A stretch of DNA of 10,745 nucleotides from an uncultured Clostridia bacterium. GTDB taxonomy: Bacteria > Bacillota > Clostridia > Oscillospirales > Oscillospiraceae. The first letter of the stretch is position 1, and every line of letters starts with the position of its first letter. Positions 1 to 6,599 of the stretch are shown piece after piece. The stretch covers positions 1-10,745 of the forward strand of contig CALERM010000240.1 in assembly GCA_937907715.1 (NCBI GenBank), given 5' to 3'. The notes below the pieces were generated by a model, which saw nothing but the letters and a program-made list of their open reading frames with translations, searched no databases and had not been told where the DNA came from. The position numbers were made by a program, and so were the translations under genes.

Positions 1-1
1 C

Positions 2-526
2 TCGTATCCGCCCGGATACAAGGAAAACGCGGGCATTTTCTGCCACAACAATCCCTGGATCACCTGCGCGGAGGTTGTCCTTGGACACGGCGCACGCGCG
101 TTTGAGACCTACCGGAAGATCTGCCCCGCCTATCTCGAATCGGTCAGCGACATTCACCGCACCGAACCCTATGTCTACAGCCAGATGGTCGCGGGCAAGG
201 ACGCGCCGACATTCGGCGAAGCGAAAAACAGCTGGCTGACCGGCACGGCCGCATGGACGTTCGTGTCCATTTCCCAGGCAATTCTCGGTATTCAGCCGGA
301 GCTGTACGGTCTTCGCATCGACCCGTGCATCCCGCCGGAATGGAAAGAGATCCGGCTGACCCGGCGCTTCCGCGGCGCAGTGTATGAGATCACGATTGAA
401 AACCCGAATGGAGCTGAGCACGGCGTCAAAGCCCTGTATGTGAACGGCGCACCGCAGACCGGCAATCTTCTTACGCCCGCCGCGACCGGTCAGACTGTTT
501 CCGTGTGCGTGGTGATGGGTGGCTAA
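2..526 (+). CDS. GH94 glycoside phosphorylase (cellobiose/cellodextrin phosphorylase type), C-terminal part
   Basis: The open frame enters from the left edge and gives the last 174 residues. GH94 enzymes are cytoplasmic and split beta-linked disaccharides with phosphate, releasing a sugar 1-phosphate. Family-typical blocks are visible: PGYKENAGIFCHNNPW (visible residues 4-19), EPYVYSQMVAGKDA (about 55-68), GEAKNSWLTGTAAW (72-85), then LGIQPELYGLRIDPCIPPEW and a final FRGAVYEI...NPNG block. In family structures the His of the CHNNPW block and the TGT turn help bind phosphate; both are present. The general-acid Asp lies upstream, outside the window. The TAA stop is one base before the next gene's ATG, so the two genes are very likely co-transcribed. 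The disaccharide (cellobiose, cellodextrin, laminaribiose, chitobiose) cannot be chosen from this part; the fit to cellobiose phosphorylase C-termini is good but not exclusive. Family assignment is secure, specificity is inference. Confidence 0.93.
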   Translation, partial: SYPPGYKENAGIFCHNNPWITCAEVVLGHGARAFETYRKICPAYLESVSDIHRTEPYVYSQMVAGKDAPTFGEAKNSWLTGTAAWTFVSISQAILGIQPELYGLRIDPCIPPEWKEIRLTRRFRGAVYEITIENPNGAEHGVKALYVNGAPQTGNLLTPAATGQTVSVCVVMGG

Positions 527-527
527 G

Positions 528-1868
528 ATGGCGTTTCGAGAGGATTTCGTCTGGGGGGCAGCCTCGAGTGCCTATCAAACCGAAGGGTACCCAACAGCCG
601 ACGGCGGCGGGCAGAGCGTCTGGGACGTGTTCTGCCGGAGACCCGGTGCGATTGCAAACGGCGAGGATGGCTCGATCGCCTGCGACGGCTATCACCGCTT
701 TGAAGAAGACATCCGGCTTCTGGCCGGGCTCGGTCTGCGCGCATATCGGTTTTCCGTAAGCTGGGCGCGCGTTGACCCGAACGGCGACGCGCAGTGGAAC
801 GAAGCGGGGCTTCGGTACTATGACCGCGTGGTGGACTGCTGCCTGCAAAACGGCGTCACGCCGTGGATGACGCTCTACCACTGGGAGCTTCCGCAGGCGC
901 TGGAGGAAAACGGCGGCTGGCTGCGCCGCGAGACGGCGGAGGCGTTCGCCCGCTTTGCTGGCATAATGGCTGCGCGCTTCGGCGACCGGGTCTCCCACTT
1001 TATCACGCTCAACGAGCCGCAGATCGTGCTCAAGCTCGGATATGCCGACGGAATTCACGCGCCCGGGAAGCGGCTTTCGCTTCCCGCACTCATGCAATGC
1101 TGGAAAAACCTCATGCTGGCGCACGGGCTTTCCCTCCGGACCATCCGGAAAGCTGCGCCAGAAGCTTTGGTCGGCATTGCTTCCACCGGAAAGCTCTGCT
1201 ATCCGCACAGCCCTGCCGACGAAGAAGCCGCGCGGCAGGAAACCTTCCGTCTGACAGATTCCGATTGGATGTTCACGCACCCGATCTTTTTAGACGCAGT
1301 GTGCCTTGGTCGCGTCGAGCCGGAACCGGGAACACTTCGCGAGCTTTTAAGCACTGTCACACCCGAGGAATGGGACACGATGCACGCTGTTCCGGATTTT
1401 ATCGGCGTCAATTCGTACAACGGCAGCGAGATCACCGCCGGACCGGATGGTGCGCCGATCTATCCGCCGCGACCGCAGGGCTTTGCCTGCACGGCGCTCA
1501 AATGGCCCATCACGCCGGAAATTATGGAGTATGGTTATGCGTTTTTATATCATCGCTACAGGCTGCCGCTCTATGTGACTGAGTGCGGACTGAGCTGTAA
1601 TGATCACATGTTCCTGGACGGGCAGGTCCACGACGCCGACCGGATCGATTTCCTGCGCCGCTATTTGCTCGCGCTTCGCAGAGGATGTGAGCAAGCCGAC
1701 ATCCGCGGCTTTTTCCACTGGTCGCTGACCGACAATTTTGAATGGCATAGCGGCTATCTAGATCGCTTCGGTCTGATTTATGTCAGCTATCCGACGCAGA
1801 AACGGATTCTGAAGGACAGTGCGCGCTGGTATGCGCAGACCGCCCGGGAAAACGGCAGAAATCTGTAG
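528..1868 (+). CDS. GH1 family beta-glucosidase / beta-glycosidase (6-phospho-beta-glucosidase possible)
   Basis: The 446-residue product has the usual length for a single-domain GH1 TIM-barrel enzyme and no signal peptide, so it is cytoplasmic. Landmarks in order: the N-terminal signature FVWGAASSAYQTEG (7-20, with sugar-binding Q17), YHWELP (H118), TLNEP (acid/base E163), VTECG (nucleophile E352), and GFFHWSLTDNFEW (394-406, with W398, E405 and W406) followed by RFGLIYVSY. Both catalytic glutamates are present, but the nucleophile motif reads TECG where TENG is usual. ATG at 528 is preferred because it gives the canonical GH1 start MAFREDFVWG; an in-frame GTG at 519 would add three residues and overlap the GH94 gene. 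Neither start has a strong ribosome site, which fits translational coupling to GH94. E405/W406 fits a plain beta-glucosidase better than a 6-phospho enzyme, which usually has S-K/Y residues there; this is inference. Confidence 0.93.
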   Translation: MAFREDFVWGAASSAYQTEGYPTADGGGQSVWDVFCRRPGAIANGEDGSIACDGYHRFEEDIRLLAGLGLRAYRFSVSWARVDPNGDAQWNEAGLRYYDRVVDCCLQNGVTPWMTLYHWELPQALEENGGWLRRETAEAFARFAGIMAARFGDRVSHFITLNEPQIVLKLGYADGIHAPGKRLSLPALMQCWKNLMLAHGLSLRTIRKAAPEALVGIASTGKLCYPHSPADEEAARQETFRLTDSDWMFTHPIFLDAVCLGRVEPEPGTLRELLSTVTPEEWDTMHAVPDFIGVNSYNGSEITAGPDGAPIYPPRPQGFACTALKWPITPEIMEYGYAFLYHRYRLPLYVTECGLSCNDHMFLDGQVHDADRIDFLRRYLLALRRGCEQADIRGFFHWSLTDNFEWHSGYLDRFGLIYVSYPTQKRILKDSARWYAQTARENGRNL

Positions 1869-1882
1869 CTGTTCTTTGTTTG

Positions 1883-1907
1883 CAGCGGCGCATTTTTTGC
1901 GCCGCTG
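1883..1907 (+). terminator. Hairpin terminator after GH94-GH1
   Basis: A perfect 9-bp stem (CAGCGGCGC / GCGCCGCTG) closes a seven-base ATTTTTT loop, 15 bases after the GH1 stop. It is followed by ATTTTCT, a short and imperfect U-tract. It probably ends the GH94-GH1 transcript. Confidence 0.75.
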
Positions 1908-1922
1908 ATTTTCTGCCCCGGC

Positions 1923-2331
1923 TCAAACCGTGACCCAAACGGGAATTAAACGGCTCCCCGAGTCAAGGACAAAATAAGTTGACTCATTGCGCTGACACCG
2001 GTAGCTGCCCGTTGTCAGATACCGGTAATACCCGTTCGGCGAGAGCTTCGCCGGCTCATCCTTCATGTGTCCAAAAAAGCGGTCCGTGCGACGCAAGCTC
2101 CTGCTTCACCGGATTCTCCGCCGTGCTGTTCGTCCGGATTGCCTTCTGCATCCGCCGGTACGGATTTGCCTTGCAGATCGGGCTGGTAAGACCGATGGTC
2201 TGCATCGAAGCGCTTGCGCCCTGGCAGACGACGTCAATGTCCCGGTCCATCTGCGCGATGGCGCTGAGCGCGTTGGCGCTGTCGACGCTCTGCATGACCA
2301 GCGCCAGCAGCTCTCTCGAAAAAGTTCTCCT
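1923..2331 (-). pseudogene. Relic of an unidentified minus-strand gene, C-terminal part in two frames
   Basis: Read on the minus strand, two adjacent stretches look coding but lie in different frames. The upstream one (about 2316 to 2056) includes MQSVDSANALSAIAQMDRDI and ends with QELASHGPLFWTHEG then TGA. The downstream one (2066 to 1923; 47 codons from ATG 2066) contains LSPNGYYRYLTTGSYRCQRN and ends LIPVWVTV then TGA. A run of six A/T pairs at 2073-2078 lies where the frames would join: one base gained or lost there gives a continuous ...SHGPLFGHMKDEPAKL.... An AGGAGAA ribosome-site-like sequence (2331-2325, minus) precedes the first stretch, but no start codon sits at a proper distance, so the 5' end looks lost. 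I do not recognise the family. The helical, Asn-Pro-containing layout is loosely like small phage terminase subunits, too weakly to name it. It could instead be a small intact ORF from 2066 plus noise. Confidence 0.45.
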
Positions 2332-2337
2332 ATTTGA

Positions 2338-2472
2338 TCCAGCCGAAACTCGTATTTTGAACACCATATTTAAGGCAGCACCGCACAGCTTTGGTGATAA
2401 GCATATACAAAACTGGCAGCAAGGGCTTTGGCTCCTTGCTGCCAGTGTCAATTTATCCTCTGTTTCTCTGCT
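2338..2472. other. Block between two outward-facing gene relics; possible mobile-element scar
   Basis: This stretch has no coding signal on either strand. It separates a minus-strand relic on its left from a plus-strand relic on its right, and both relics lack their 5' ends exactly at this block. It is more AT-rich on its left half and contains AAGGCAGCACCGCACAG (2371-2387), then the 13-bp hairpin at 2412-2446. The arrangement would fit the scar of an insertion/deletion or inversion event. No terminal inverted repeats or target duplication could be matched by eye, so the mobile-element reading is only a suggestion. Confidence 0.3.
2409..2446 (-). terminator. Strong hairpin terminator for the minus-strand ABC/nuclease operon
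   Basis: A perfect 13-bp stem (ACTGGCAGCAAGG, 2412-2424, with CCTTGCTGCCAGT, 2434-2446) closes a nine-base loop. On the minus strand it is followed by TTTGTAT, a short U-tract; on the plus strand the tail is GTCAATTT. It would end transcription coming from the nuclease gene whose stop is about 320 bases upstream. No other minus-strand gene between the two was found. It could also stop read-through from the left on the plus strand. Confidence 0.6.
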
Positions 2473-2737
2473 CTGACGGCTATCTTTGACCGGACGATCG
2501 AGGAAAACGGTCTGAAGAAGACCGCCGCAAAGCTCCAAAAGGACCTCATTGCGTTCAGCGCGCTGGCACTGGGAATGCCGACAGGACCGGTATCTGCACG
2601 GCATTCCGGAGGACACCGCATCAAAACCGGCGGGCGCGTCCAGACCATCTCAGATTCCGGACAATATCATGACGTTGGAGAGCACCGTGTTTTCCGACAA
2701 GGAACAGGCAAAGATCGACCAGATCGTCAAGCTTTGA
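2473..2737 (+). pseudogene. Relic of an unidentified plus-strand gene, C-terminal part, frameshifted
   Basis: The plus strand encodes protein-like sequence in two successive frames. First comes LTAIFDRTIEENGLKKTAAK and LQKDLIAFSALALG (from 2473). Then, one frame over from about 2583, comes QDRYLHGIPEDTAS and further on MTLESTVFSDKEQAKIDQIV, ending KL and TGA at 2735-2737. The charged, helix-rich composition and clean codon pattern argue for a real but broken gene. There is no start codon or ribosome site at its left end; the reading frame dissolves at about 2470. It converges with the nuclease gene, whose stop is 31 bases further on. I do not recognise the family. The alternative is a functional gene with a sequence error plus a lost start, which I think less likely. 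Confidence 0.45.
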
Positions 2738-2767
2738 TCTGCCGCAAACGGCGTCATATTCCTATTT

Positions 2768-3832
2768 CTATTGCAGGAGAATTTCCGGTTTTGCAGAAAA
2801 ATCCGGTGTATGATATGGGATTGCTCTGGAAAAATAATTTTCGCGCAGGAGTCTTCGGTATTCCGTCTCATTCTGATGGATGGGATAGCGAAGATACTCC
2901 ATCTTCCCGGCTTGCAGCAGTGCTTCGCTGTAGGAGCCTGCTTCCGGCGTACCGGTCATGACGGCGCTGCCGCCTGCGGCGAGAAACGCATCTGCCAGCT
3001 CCCGCGACGCCGGACTTTTCAGCTGCGGGTCGGACAGGAAGCACAGACCGGAATCGGGAACGCCGGTCAGCGGCTGCACCTGCGCATTTTTCAGCGCATC
3101 GCGTGCCTCGGGCGCAAGCCAGAAACGGTCGGTCTGCAGCCAGGTGAGCTGGTACAAAAACTGCGCGTCGCCATATACCGGTGACTTGGGTCTTGCCCTG
3201 TTCAGCAGTTCCAGAAGCTCCAGTCCTCTTCCGTACTTTGGTACCGGCAGCAGAACCGGCTTTCCGGATGCAAGCAGCGCGGCAATGCGAGCGAGAAAAT
3301 CAAATCGCAGAACCTCTGCCGAGCGCGGGTCAGACCCGTAGGCGCAGTCAACAACGGCAATCTCTGCCCGCACACGGCGGATAGGGTCCGTTTCATAGAC
3401 AAGCGAATGCTCTGTGTAATCGCCCGAAAACAGCAGCGTCGTATCGTCCAGATCGAATTCATACCAGACGCTGCCCGGGCAGTGCCCGCTCCGACCCCAG
3501 TGAAGTTTTAACCCTGCGGGTGGGCAGAACGAGCGCAGCGGCTTTGTATCCGGAAGAGAAAACGGCAACTGCCCGAACGTTTCGTCGCTCGCGACAACCG
3601 TTCCGGAAAAGCCCTGCTCCAGAAGCCACGGCAGCGCACCGGTGTGGTCGGCGTGACTGTGCGTCAGAAAAACATACTGCAAAGACCGGATTTGTTCCGG
3701 CGTCAGCCTCGGATACGGCTGATTACTTCCTGCCATTTTCCCGCAGTCAACAAGAAAGCAGGCGCTTTCGCCTTTGACAAAAAAACAGTTCCTGCCATGT
3801 TCGCCGACACCGCCGGCAATCAAGAATTCCAT
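2768..3832 (-). CDS. Beta-CASP metallo-beta-lactamase-fold protein, RNase J/CPSF-like (probable RNA-processing exonuclease)
   Basis: The 354-residue protein carries every expected metal/active-site motif of the beta-CASP group: GGVGEHGRN and VDCG (D29), HSHADH (58-63), SGHCPGS (H117), FSGDYT (D138), then beta-CASP motif A VVDCAYG (D162), motif B IHQ (H319) and motif C PYHT (H341). Known members (RNase J, CPSF-73, Ysh1-like) are zinc nucleases acting on RNA or DNA. It is well short of RNase J (about 550 residues) and lacks room for the C-terminal domain, so it is a compact form. ATG at 3832 has a good AAAGGAG six bases upstream and lies one base after the permease stop, so it is translationally coupled as the last gene of the transporter operon. 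Nuclease activity is inferred from family and intact motifs. A hydrolase of small phosphodiesters linked to the imported substrate cannot be excluded. Confidence 0.87.
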   Translation of the reverse strand: MEFLIAGGVGEHGRNCFFVKGESACFLVDCGKMAGSNQPYPRLTPEQIRSLQYVFLTHSHADHTGALPWLLEQGFSGTVVASDETFGQLPFSLPDTKPLRSFCPPAGLKLHWGRSGHCPGSVWYEFDLDDTTLLFSGDYTEHSLVYETDPIRRVRAEIAVVDCAYGSDPRSAEVLRFDFLARIAALLASGKPVLLPVPKYGRGLELLELLNRARPKSPVYGDAQFLYQLTWLQTDRFWLAPEARDALKNAQVQPLTGVPDSGLCFLSDPQLKSPASRELADAFLAAGGSAVMTGTPEAGSYSEALLQAGKMEYLRYPIHQNETEYRRLLRENYFSRAIPYHTPDFSAKPEILLQ

Positions 3833-3833
3833 C

Positions 3834-5495
3834 TTATGCTCCTTTCTGCTTTCCGATCACGCGATTGAACACGAGAAGCGCCGTGGTGGTAATCAGCACA
3901 CACAAAACCGCCATTGCCATACCGAGCGACACGCTGCCCTGCTCAAATTCGCGGTTAATATACGTTGATACGACCAGGGTATTTGGCGGCGCAATGAGGC
4001 TGGCGGTCACAAGCTCGCGGAAGGCGATGATGAAGATCATCATCCATCCGGCAAAAATGCCGCGCGAAATCATCGGAAGCGTGACGCGGCGGAATACATA
4101 CGCAGGAGTTCCGCCGAAAACTCTGCCTGCCTGTAAAAGATTGTTATTGATCTGAGTAAAGGCGGAGGTCACATACTGCACCGTGTAGGGAAGATACAAC
4201 ACAACATACGCCAGCACCATGATGCCGATGGTGTTATAGAGCGGAATCACCTTGTAGATCGCGTTCCAGAACAGCATGATGCCGATGACCAGCACGATGC
4301 TGGGAAGCATTTCTGGCAGCAGGCTTACCCCCTCCAGCGCTTTTTTGAAAAAGCCCCTGGACCTGCGCACCGCGGCCACGACCGCCGTGCCGATCACGGA
4401 ACAGATTGTCGCAGACGAGACCGCAAGGAACAAGCTCTTCCAGATAGAGGACAATGCCTTCGGCGTGGTCAGCAGCTCCTTGTAGTGGTCAAGGGTGAAG
4501 TTCCCCGCCGCCAGCCCGTAGCCCCGCAGCTTGATGAGCGAGGTGGAGATGATGGAAAAATACGGAACGCCGATAGCGATGAGTACCACCAGAATCACCC
4601 ACAGCCACGCGCCGGTCTGCCCGACAGCGGACAGCTTCGTCTGTGCCGGACGGCTTCCCTTGCCGCTGACCAGCCGGTAGCTGGTTTTGTTCGTAATATA
4701 GTTCTGCATCAGCCACATAGCCATGCAAATGCAGACCAGAATGGAGGACAGGCTGGCCGAGCGCCCGAAGTCGATGGGCGCGGTGGTCGAATAGCGGTGA
4801 ATGTCCGTGGTGAACACGTAAAATCCGATGCGCCGCCCCAGCGTGTAGGGCGTGCCGTATTCGGACAGCGTCTTGACGAACACCAGCAGCGCACCAATGG
4901 CATAATTGCCGGTCAGCAGCGGGGCGAAAATTTTACGCAGCCGCAGACCAAGACCCGCGCCGAAGACCGCGCCGCTTTCCTCCAGACTCGCCGGAATGTT
5001 CAGCATGGCGTTTTTGAGCATCGTCATGAGGAACGGGAACACGTGCAGGCTCATCACCAGCACCAGCCCGCCGAAGCAGAAGAAGCCCTCGGACCACGAG
5101 CCGGTGGCTGGAAAGAGCTGCTGGAAAAGTCCCTTTTTCTGCATGAATAAGATCCAGCCCATGGACGCGATATACGGCGGCGTCATGAAGGGGATCATGA
5201 AGATGATATCCAGCCAGCTGTGCTTTTTGAGCTGCGTGCGCGCCAGCAGATACGCCGTCGGCACGGCGATGACCGTCGAGCACAGCACAACGCATACACC
5301 CAGCAGCAAAGAGTTGCAGACGGTCTGCACATTTTCAGAGCTTGCAATGGTCTGCCACGCCTGATACAGGTCAAGGCGGCCATCGATGATGACCGCCTTG
5401 GCGAAAACTGTGATCAGGGGGCAGAGAATGAGACCGGTCAAAAGCGCAAGAAGGCTAAGGCACGGAAGCTTTTTAGAAAGGTTGATCGTTCTCAT
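3834..5495 (-). CDS. Fused ABC transporter permease, Fe3+/2-aminoethylphosphonate type (FbpB/AfuB-like)
   Basis: The 553-residue inner-membrane protein is two permease domains in one chain, with about 12 hydrophobic segments. Each half has an EAA-type loop that docks on the ATPase: about 171-193 (LEESGAVFGAGLGLRLRKIF) and about 453-474 (LLQAGRVFGGTPAYVFRRVT). The linker between halves is around 270-295. Such fused permeases are typical of FbpB, ThiP and AfuB-like importers, where one chain does the work of a permease dimer. ATG at 5495 follows AAGGAGGGG at a good distance and lies 12 bases after the binding-protein stop. Its partners are the lipoprotein and ATPase just upstream. Length and domain layout are normal for the family. 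The substrate cannot be read from the permease. Confidence 0.93.
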   Translation of the reverse strand: MRTINLSKKLPCLSLLALLTGLILCPLITVFAKAVIIDGRLDLYQAWQTIASSENVQTVCNSLLLGVCVVLCSTVIAVPTAYLLARTQLKKHSWLDIIFMIPFMTPPYIASMGWILFMQKKGLFQQLFPATGSWSEGFFCFGGLVLVMSLHVFPFLMTMLKNAMLNIPASLEESGAVFGAGLGLRLRKIFAPLLTGNYAIGALLVFVKTLSEYGTPYTLGRRIGFYVFTTDIHRYSTTAPIDFGRSASLSSILVCICMAMWLMQNYITNKTSYRLVSGKGSRPAQTKLSAVGQTGAWLWVILVVLIAIGVPYFSIISTSLIKLRGYGLAAGNFTLDHYKELLTTPKALSSIWKSLFLAVSSATICSVIGTAVVAAVRRSRGFFKKALEGVSLLPEMLPSIVLVIGIMLFWNAIYKVIPLYNTIGIMVLAYVVLYLPYTVQYVTSAFTQINNNLLQAGRVFGGTPAYVFRRVTLPMISRGIFAGWMMIFIIAFRELVTASLIAPPNTLVVSTYINREFEQGSVSLGMAMAVLCVLITTTALLVFNRVIGKQKGA

Positions 5496-5507
5496 AGCCC
5501 CTCCTTT

Positions 5508-6599
5508 TTACTTGCAGAGGCTGTTGAGCTTTGCCGCAGTATCGGACGCAACCTCCATCATCTTGTCCCAATCGGTCGGGATCTGAGGGATGTCGGCAAG
5601 GTTGGTGCGGTTTTCGCACTGCACATCGCTGCGACCGGGCAGGAGATACGCATCGGCGACGAGCTGCTGCGCCTCATCCGAGAACAGGAAGTCGATGAAT
5701 GCCTTGGCGTTGTCCATGTTGGGAGCGGTCTTGAGGATCATGGCAGGACGCGGGTTGACCACCGTGCCGGAAGCGGGATAGTAGATGTTCAGCGGCTCGC
5801 CCTTTGCCATGGAGGAGTAAGCATTGTAGTCCACGCCTGCGATCAGGATGCCCTTCTCGCCGGTCGTAACGGCTTCCAGCGCCGCTTTGTTCGCGCCGGG
5901 GACGGTAAGACCGTTATCCGCCCAGCTCTGCATAATGGCTTCGCCGTCAGCAGTGCCGGTCACAAGACCCGCGAGGAAGTCTTTGCATGCGCCGGACTTT
6001 TCCGGGTCAGGAATGGCGATCATGTCCTTGTACTTGGCGTCTGCAAGTTCAGACCAGTCGGCATTCAGCTCGGGGACAACCGTGGTGTTGTAGATGACGC
6101 CAACCGCGGAAGCGCTGTACCCGAACAGGGTATTGTCACTGTCAATCCAACCCTCGTTGACCTTGTCGGCATTGGCGGGGGTATAGCTTTCGAGCTGACC
6201 GTCGGCCTTCATGCTCAGACCGTCGGACCAGGAGGCAAGGATAACCACGTCGGCAACCGGGTTCGCCTGCTCGGCTTCCAGCCGCGCGAGAATTTCGCCC
6301 GTCGTGCCCTGGAACTGCTCGACCTCGACGCCGGTCTTGGCGGTAAATGCCTCGGCCAGCTTGTCGGCAAGACCTGCGGGGCTGGGCATATAGACCGTTA
6401 CCTTGCCGGAAAGAGCCGGAGTCTCTTCGGCTGCGGGTGTCTCTTCAGTGGACGCTTGTTCTTCCTGCGTCGGGGCAGTCGTTTCCGTGTTCTGGCTCTT
6501 GGCAGGTGTTTCGGTTGTCGGTACTTCGGTCTTTGCGCAGGCGGCAAGGCTCAGGCAAAGGCACAGGACCAGCAGCAGACATATGATACTTCTTTTCAT
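5508..6599 (-). CDS. ABC transporter substrate-binding lipoprotein, Fe3+/phosphonate/sugar-phosphate (AfuA/FbpA) family
   Basis: The 363-residue product begins with a lipoprotein signal: MKRS, a hydrophobic stretch, and lipobox LAAC with the modified Cys at 21. A Thr/Glu/Pro-rich tether (22-62) follows, as usual for Gram-positive binding proteins anchored outside the membrane. The binding domain starts at KVTVYMPSPAGLADKLAEAF (66-85) and has family blocks ADVVILAS (116-123), YKDMIAIPDPEKSGACKDF (190-208), ASGTVVNPRPAMILK (276-290) and KAFIDFLFSDEAQ (299-311). The GTVVNPRP block is typical of the Fe3+/2-aminoethylphosphonate-type family. Members bind ferric ion, 2-aminoethylphosphonate or sugar phosphates (AfuA), so the ligand stays open. 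ATG at 6599 is chosen because it places the signal peptide at the N-terminus, forms an ATGA overlap with the ATPase stop, and has AGAGG about 10 bases upstream. A longer frame reaching 6704 would overlap the ATPase gene and bury the signal. Confidence 0.92.
   Translation of the reverse strand: MKRSIICLLLVLCLCLSLAACAKTEVPTTETPAKSQNTETTAPTQEEQASTEETPAAEETPALSGKVTVYMPSPAGLADKLAEAFTAKTGVEVEQFQGTTGEILARLEAEQANPVADVVILASWSDGLSMKADGQLESYTPANADKVNEGWIDSDNTLFGYSASAVGVIYNTTVVPELNADWSELADAKYKDMIAIPDPEKSGACKDFLAGLVTGTADGEAIMQSWADNGLTVPGANKAALEAVTTGEKGILIAGVDYNAYSSMAKGEPLNIYYPASGTVVNPRPAMILKTAPNMDNAKAFIDFLFSDEAQQLVADAYLLPGRSDVQCENRTNLADIPQIPTDWDKMMEVASDTAAKLNSLCK

Noticed and set aside
519..527. GTG at 519 as the start of the GH1 gene
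   Set aside because: It adds only three residues, has no better ribosome site, and ATG at 528 gives the family-standard N-terminus. It remains possible.
471..1280. Open frame of 269 codons on the minus strand opposite the GH1 gene
   Set aside because: It is a mirror of the GH1 codon pattern, with no ribosome site or recognisable domain.
2056..2331. Small phage terminase subunit (P27-like) identity for the left relic
   Set aside because: Only a vague similarity in helix and Asn-Pro layout; no diagnostic motif, and no other phage genes in the window.
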